8,656 nt of DNA, taken from NCBI GenBank assembly GCA_023397245.1, contig JAEWUH010000226.1, forward strand, positions 1-8,656, written 5' to 3'. Below the pieces are notes generated by a model that was not told the DNA's origin, did no database searches, and worked only from the letters and a program-made list of their open reading frames with translations. A program made the position numbers and the translations under genes. The DNA is from Bacillota bacterium (GTDB lineage: Bacteria; Bacillota; Clostridia; Oscillospirales; Acutalibacteraceae). This document shows positions 5,272-8,656 of the stretch, piece by piece. Every line of letters starts with the position of its first letter. The stretch's first letter is position 1.

Positions 5272-6087
5272 TCATTCCGTCGTCTTGGTAAGTACCGTCT
5301 TATCCTTTTTCTCCTCGGCTTTTTCTTCAGCCGACTGGTTTAAGCTGATTCCGCTGAAAGCCCTCATAATTTCCATCGGCAGCGGGAAAACGATGGTCGA
5401 ATTCTTCTCCACTGCAATTTCCGTTAAAGTCTGCAGATAACGCAGCTGGAGGGCGGACGGCGATTTGCGGATCACTTCCGACGCTTCATAAAGCTTCATC
5501 GCAGCCTGTGCTTCACCGTCTGCCGCAGTAATTTTTGCCCTGCGCTCGCGTTCGGCTTCTGCCTGTTTTGCCATCGCCCGCTTCATGGAATCCGGGATCT
5601 CGATGCTGCGCAGCTCCACTGCAGTAATCACGATGCCCCATGAAGACATGGTGTCCGCCAGCATATTTTTAAGAATCGTATTGATGTTGTCCTTGCTTGT
5701 AAGAATTTCATCCAGCTCATGCTGCCCCAGTACGGAACGCAGGGTGGTCTGGCCAAGCATGGTCGTGCTGCTGTTAAAGTTAACGACCCTTGTGATAACA
5801 AGGATCGGGTCTTCAATATGGTAATATACGACCGCGTCAACCTTGATGGAGATATTGTCCTTCGTGATGATCTCCTGCTGCGGTACGTCGATGGTGCGCG
5901 TACGCAGGTCGACTTTCCGTACAATGTCGATGCCGAATGGAATGCGGAACTTTAAACCGGGCCCCAGAACGCCGACAACGTGTCCGAAACGAAAAATCAC
6001 GCCCCGCTCATACTCGTTGATGACAACAAGGGAAATTGCCGCAAGAATTATTAAGAGAACAATGACAATCAGTAAATAAACGCCCAT
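5272..6087 (-). CDS. Slipin family protein (stomatin/SPFH, Band 7)
   Basis: A 271-aa protein, the usual length for bacterial slipins. ATG at 6087 has AGGAGG (6095-6100, - strand) 7 bases upstream. Residues 1-22 form one hydrophobic helix that anchors it in the membrane. The SPFH domain follows: NEYERGVIFRFG at 24-35, GPGLKFRIPF at 42-51, a VDLRTRTIDVPQQEIITKDN stretch at 59-78, and SSWGIVITAVELRSIEIP at 148-165. QAEAERERRAKI at 175-186 begins the coiled-coil helix typical of the family. Slipins form oligomeric membrane scaffolds, often modulating partner proteases or membrane order. The last 20 residues are a Lys/Glu-rich tail. Most slipin genes sit beside an nfeD gene, but none is adjacent here. 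It has its own promoter and no downstream partner. Confidence 0.93.
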   Translation of the reverse strand: MGVYLLIVIVLLIILAAISLVVINEYERGVIFRFGHVVGVLGPGLKFRIPFGIDIVRKVDLRTRTIDVPQQEIITKDNISIKVDAVVYYHIEDPILVITRVVNFNSSTTMLGQTTLRSVLGQHELDEILTSKDNINTILKNMLADTMSSWGIVITAVELRSIEIPDSMKRAMAKQAEAERERRAKITAADGEAQAAMKLYEASEVIRKSPSALQLRYLQTLTEIAVEKNSTIVFPLPMEIMRAFSGISLNQSAEEKAEEKKDKTVLTKTTE

Positions 6088-6119
6088 TTTTGTTCCTCCT
6101 GTATCAATTTTATCCTTAT

Positions 6120-6148
6120 ATGGTATTCCTAAAACACATTACTGTCAA
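6120..6148 (-). promoter_or_regulatory. Sigma-70/SigA-type promoter of the slipin gene
   Basis: Read on the - strand, a perfect TTGACA (6143-6148) is followed by a 17-base spacer and TACCAT (6120-6125, 4 of 6 matches). It lies about 35 bases before the ATG at 6087. This is the best -35/-10 pair in the window and points to housekeeping rather than sporulation-specific expression of the slipin. Confidence 0.75.
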
Positions 6149-6208
6149 GTACACGGGAACAACATATATAATATCTTTATTAGCCTGAGTTTATCAATAC
6201 CATATCTA

Positions 6209-6248
6209 TAAAACCAGGCTTGACGTCCGCTGACACAGACGCCAAGCC
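6209..6248 (-). terminator. Probable terminator of the beta-rich gene pair
   Basis: On the - strand, GGCTTGGCGTC pairs with GACGTCAAGCC (6238-6248 with 6217-6227, one mismatch) around a 10-base loop, followed by TGGTTTTATA. It lies about 140 bases after the stop at 6386. An overlapping alternative pairing (AAGCC at 6244-6248 with GGCTT at 6257-6261) exists. The 6249-6385 stretch between the gene and this hairpin holds no further gene that I can support. Confidence 0.6.
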
Positions 6249-6385
6249 CTTCGGGCGGCTTAATGTTAAAAACTTTTTAGATTGCTGCGTTTTTGAGAGA
6301 AGACGCAAGGCCTGCTGTTAAGAGATCACTGGATTCATAGCACGAACGTCAGACAGCGATGGACTTGCATCCATGACATGCAAAA

Positions 6386-6925
6386 TTAAGACAATGTGAA
6401 GTTGAGTGTACCGGCCGCGATAGGCATATTCCCGTAGTTTGGATCCGTCAGATTAAGTGTTCTTGAAGTGCCAAGAGCGTTCTTGATTTCAACGGTTTCT
6501 GTGGAATTCGCCATCGTTACGTTTCTGGTACCGGAATCGAACATATGACTTCCGGTTGTACTGGTTTGCTTATAGTAGATAGCAGGGGCACTGGTACCGT
6601 AAGGCACGTGCTCAAAAACAGCAGTACCGTCTGCTACTGATGTTACTTCACTGCCATAGGTTATTGAGCCGTCTATATTGCAGCGGATAAATTTTGCTCC
6701 GACAACAGCCGTTCCGCCGGACAAACCGGTCTCAGACACGTGTACTGTCAGCGTACCTGCTGCCGCTATTGTTAAGCCGTAAGTGTCTGTTCCCGCCACA
6801 ACAGTTAACGAAGAAGGATCAATGGTCGTATTGTCATAACCTGCTACAGCAGCTGTAACGGGATAACTTCCGTTCGCGAATGGGGCTGTAGCGGTACCGT
6901 TTACAATTTGTACGACATATGCCAT
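6386..6925 (-). CDS. Beta-rich (Cna-B/transthyretin-like) protein of unknown function, 179 aa
   Basis: ATG at 6925 has AGGAG (6936-6940, - strand) 10 bases upstream, inside the end of the preceding gene. The protein is rich in Thr, Ala, Gly and Val and almost free of Lys, like extracellular or structural beta-sandwich domains. Residues 1-55 form one repeat-like unit (NGTATAPFANGSYPVTAAVAGYDN, then SLTVVAG). Residues 57-139 resemble a Cna-B/prealbumin-like fold: TLTVHVSETG, VVGAKFIRCNIDGSITYGSEV, DGTAVFEHVPYG. The C terminus, LTDPNYGNMPIAAGTLNF at 159-176, repeats a motif found at the end of the upstream partner. No signal peptide, LPXTG anchor or membrane helix is present. It could be a surface, spore-layer or phage-tail-like structural protein; the sequence does not decide. 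It overlaps the upstream gene by 25 bases. Confidence 0.8.
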   Translation of the reverse strand: MAYVVQIVNGTATAPFANGSYPVTAAVAGYDNTTIDPSSLTVVAGTDTYGLTIAAAGTLTVHVSETGLSGGTAVVGAKFIRCNIDGSITYGSEVTSVADGTAVFEHVPYGTSAPAIYYKQTSTTGSHMFDSGTRNVTMANSTETVEIKNALGTSRTLNLTDPNYGNMPIAAGTLNFTLS

Positions 6926-7284
6926 AAAAATAACTCTCCTTTTGGTATTGGCAGGCCAACATAATTTTGGTCTGTTAAATGAAATGTGACTGTCTTGATA
7001 AAACAGTCTTTGTTAAAAATGAAATTCAGGCCGTACGTTTTATCCGGGCACAGATGCACCCATCGAACAGCAGCCTTGGGGCTCAAATTTTTTTGGGGCT
7101 GCACCCTGACCTCGTACTCATCATACGCATTGGCTTGAAACTTTGCCACACCTTTGTCCGAGGTATATCCCCTGTAGATTTCTTCATTTTGAGAGTTTAA
7201 TACCAGCACCGCATATTCTGCATGCCGGCAATCATTCGGTATACATTTTATGATAACGTTTCCCTGATATTTTGTGTCCGTCAT
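6901..7284 (-). CDS. Beta-rich partner protein of unknown function, 127 aa
   Basis: ATG at 7284 follows GGGGTGA (7289-7295, - strand) 4 bases upstream. Residues 5-62 look like a transthyretin-like beta-sandwich: NVIIKCIPND, YAVLVLNSQNEEIYRGYTSDKG, VAKFQANAYDEYEVRVQPQ. This is the 'value, sidestep, dkdG-F, Y-v-V' rhythm of Cna-B or carboxypeptidase regulatory domains. Four cysteines (C14, C19, C79, C94) are unusual for that fold and could form disulfides or bind metal. Residues 103-118, LTDQNYVGLPIPKGEL, match LTDPNYGNMPIAAGTL of the next protein, so the pair may have arisen by duplication of a terminal domain or may share a docking element. No signal peptide or anchor is seen. Its last 8 codons overlap the start of the next gene, and its PKGEL codons carry that gene's ribosome binding site, so the pair is translationally coupled. 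Confidence 0.8.
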   Translation of the reverse strand: MTDTKYQGNVIIKCIPNDCRHAEYAVLVLNSQNEEIYRGYTSDKGVAKFQANAYDEYEVRVQPQKNLSPKAAVRWVHLCPDKTYGLNFIFNKDCFIKTVTFHLTDQNYVGLPIPKGELFLWHMSYKL

Positions 7285-7559
7285 AACTTCACCCCGCCAC
7301 CTGTTGAATTTACACTGTCCTTTATCAGGTTATGACAGGCATGGCAGCTTTGCTATGCATACTATTAAAAAAGTTGATAAAAGTTTTTATAGTGCGAAGC
7401 ACGTTGGATTTTGCATAAATGAAGCAAAAACGAACCGCACCGGACAGCCGTGCTTTGGCTGTCCGGTGCGGCATATTATAAAAAATATCACAAAGACTTG
7501 TGTTCCCGATGAGTGTTTTCCAATCCTAACTAAAGCACGTCGTCTCCGTTTGCCAGAGG
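7285..7559. other. Spacer between the GerAB-family gene and the beta-rich pair
   Basis: A 275-base gap. It holds the - strand terminator at 7423-7471 and presumably the promoter of the beta-rich pair. The only -10-like match is TATAAA on the - strand (7386-7391), and no acceptable -35 lies at the right distance, so a sigma factor cannot be named. No open frame with a ribosome binding site was found; longer frames on the + strand here read through the terminator and the germination gene. Confidence 0.5.
7423..7471 (-). terminator. Terminator of the GerAB-family gene
   Basis: A perfect 15-bp GC-rich inverted repeat (7435-7449 with 7457-7471, 7-base loop). On the - strand it is followed by TTCGTTTTTGC. 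It lies about 90 bases after the stop at 7560. No T run follows on the + strand, so it acts in one direction. Confidence 0.88.
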
Positions 7560-8656
7560 TCACTTGCTCGCCGGCTTCGGCTTCTTGGCGCTCCCTTTTT
7601 TCCTGAATATCAATGCGGTAGCAAACAAAAACAATTCAAGCCCGGATTCCACAAACAATGCAAGGAACGGAAAAGTATAATGAACAAAATTAAAAATGTC
7701 ACTGCTGGTGTCAAAGGAAGTTACCGTAATGATGAAGGATAACAAAGCGGCGGGATACACGATCGGTTTATAGGTGCTTAAGCCTGCAATCTGTGAAGTT
7801 CCCAGGCTGAATGCCCAGATCAGCCCCATGGCCGACATGACGCCCGCGGCAACGGCGACGATCAGGAATATCGCCTCCATATGTTCAAATATGCCGCCGA
7901 GAGAAACGATTTTTGCCAGCTGATACCCCACATTGGTCATGGCTCCGGCCTGTTTCGCGCCCAAAATGCCAACGCCCGCAACGACCTCAATTTCAAACAT
8001 TAACGAGCCTAAAGTAACCGCAATAAATTTTCCTCTAAAGCCGTCTTTCGGTTTATTGCAGTGCGGGATGTACATACCCATGATAATGCAGATACTGATA
8101 TAAGATAATATAAACGGAGAGCCGCTTAAAGACGGGAAAAGCCCCTGAGCCAGAAAAGGTTTGAACGGACCCAGCCCGATTAAGGATACCAGTCCTATAA
8201 ACAGAATAATAAAGCTGACCAAATAAACCGGCCCCAGAATCTGGGATATCCGCGCGAATACTTCCAAGCCTTTTTTTGCTCCAACCGCGATTAAGATAAA
8301 GCTGATTCCAATCAGCACTTCCATCGGTGTATCCGGGAAAAATGCGGTTTTCAGCAGAGTACAGAGACTGCGGATTAAAACCGACGCTGACAGTAAAAAG
8401 AAAATACTGAAAAGCACCCCCACAAGCCTTCCTATCAATTTTCCTAAGATCGTCATGCTGTACTGGACCATGTTTTCCCCCGGAAAACGCAGCCCCATGT
8501 AAGCATAAACTACAGCAAGTACGACATCAATAAACCATGCGCAGATGACCGACAGCCATGAATCCCCGCCTGCATGGGATATCAGCATGCTCACAATCTG
8601 CAGCGTGGAGAAAGACGTTATAATGCTGAAAAGCATCCATATATACTGTCTTGTAC
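7560..8656 (-). CDS. GerAB-family spore germination permease (5' end outside window)
   Basis: An integral membrane protein of the endospore germination permease family (APC superfamily), the B subunit of GerA-type nutrient germinant receptors in the spore inner membrane. At least 358 residues are visible, almost the family's usual length of about 360-370. The frame stays open upstream of the internal ATG at 8636 to the window edge, reading TRQYIW before MLFSIITSFSTLQIVSMLIS. The family typically has a 'xxRQ' segment about there, so the true start lies a few codons outside. About ten hydrophobic helices are seen, with loops such as PGENMVQYSM, PFKPFLAQGL, IPHCNKPKDGFRGK and FDTSSDIFNFVHY. The C-terminal tail is basic (KKGSAKKPKPASK). 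A GerAA-type gene would be expected just beyond 8656; no GerAC-type gene follows it, since a terminator comes next. Confidence 0.9.
   Translation of the reverse strand, partial: TRQYIWMLFSIITSFSTLQIVSMLISHAGGDSWLSVICAWFIDVVLAVVYAYMGLRFPGENMVQYSMTILGKLIGRLVGVLFSIFFLLSASVLIRSLCTLLKTAFFPDTPMEVLIGISFILIAVGAKKGLEVFARISQILGPVYLVSFIILFIGLVSLIGLGPFKPFLAQGLFPSLSGSPFILSYISICIIMGMYIPHCNKPKDGFRGKFIAVTLGSLMFEIEVVAGVGILGAKQAGAMTNVGYQLAKIVSLGGIFEHMEAIFLIVAVAAGVMSAMGLIWAFSLGTSQIAGLSTYKPIVYPAALLSFIITVTSFDTSSDIFNFVHYTFPFLALFVESGLELFLFATALIFRKKGSAKKPKPASK

Noticed and set aside
5150..5440. 96-aa + strand frame overlapping the slipin 3' end
   Set aside because: It starts in the loop of the terminator and reads antisense to the slipin coding region.
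7274..7606. 110-aa + strand frame in the spacer between the - strand genes
   Set aside because: It crosses the 15-bp terminator palindrome and the end of the germination gene, with no binding site or recognisable product.
1..8656. CRISPR array, insertion sequence, tRNA or rRNA
   Set aside because: No regularly spaced repeats, transposase frame with terminal repeats, or recognisable structural RNA was seen on either strand.

Overview
The window looks like a chromosomal stretch from an anaerobic, endospore-forming Firmicute of class Clostridia, perhaps Oscillospiraceae-like (inference). The support is a spore-germination permease of the GerAB family, strong AGGAGG/GGTGAT-type ribosome binding sites with ATG and TTG starts, many compact GC-rich hairpin terminators followed by T runs, and moderate GC in genes against AT-rich spacers. 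No rRNA, tRNA, insertion sequence, CRISPR array or phage integrase was seen.

Layout. The + strand carries, in order: the last 11 codons of an unidentified gene and its terminator (3-104); an AT-rich spacer; a tandem HD/HD-GYP phosphohydrolase (360-1568) with terminator; a 47-aa orphan protein (1638-1781); a short leader with an extended -10 promoter and an attenuator-like hairpin (1845-1935); a 75-aa protein with a His-rich tail (2014-2241); a 72-aa putative lipoprotein (2343-2561) with two terminators; a large GT39/YkcB-type membrane glycosyltransferase (2753-4861); and a 40-aa acidic orphan protein (4996-5118) ending in a near-bidirectional terminator. From there the coding strand flips. 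The - strand carries a slipin (stomatin/SPFH) gene with its own good promoter (5272-6087), a pair of overlapping beta-rich proteins of unknown function (6386-6925 and 6901-7284), and a GerAB-family permease (7560-8656) whose 5' end lies outside the window.

How the genes relate. Almost every + strand gene has its own terminator, so most are probably single-gene transcripts rather than one pathway. Envelope and signalling functions dominate: a second-messenger phosphodiesterase, a polyprenyl-phosphate-sugar transferase, a membrane-scaffolding slipin, a lipoprotein and a germinant-receptor subunit. The clear co-transcribed unit is the beta-rich pair, translationally coupled by a 25-nt overlap and sharing a C-terminal motif.

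The parts that known families explain least are the overlapping beta-rich pair, the attenuator-like leader before the His-rich small protein, and the two orphan small proteins with excellent ribosome binding sites. All functional statements rest on reading motifs by eye; no database search was possible.
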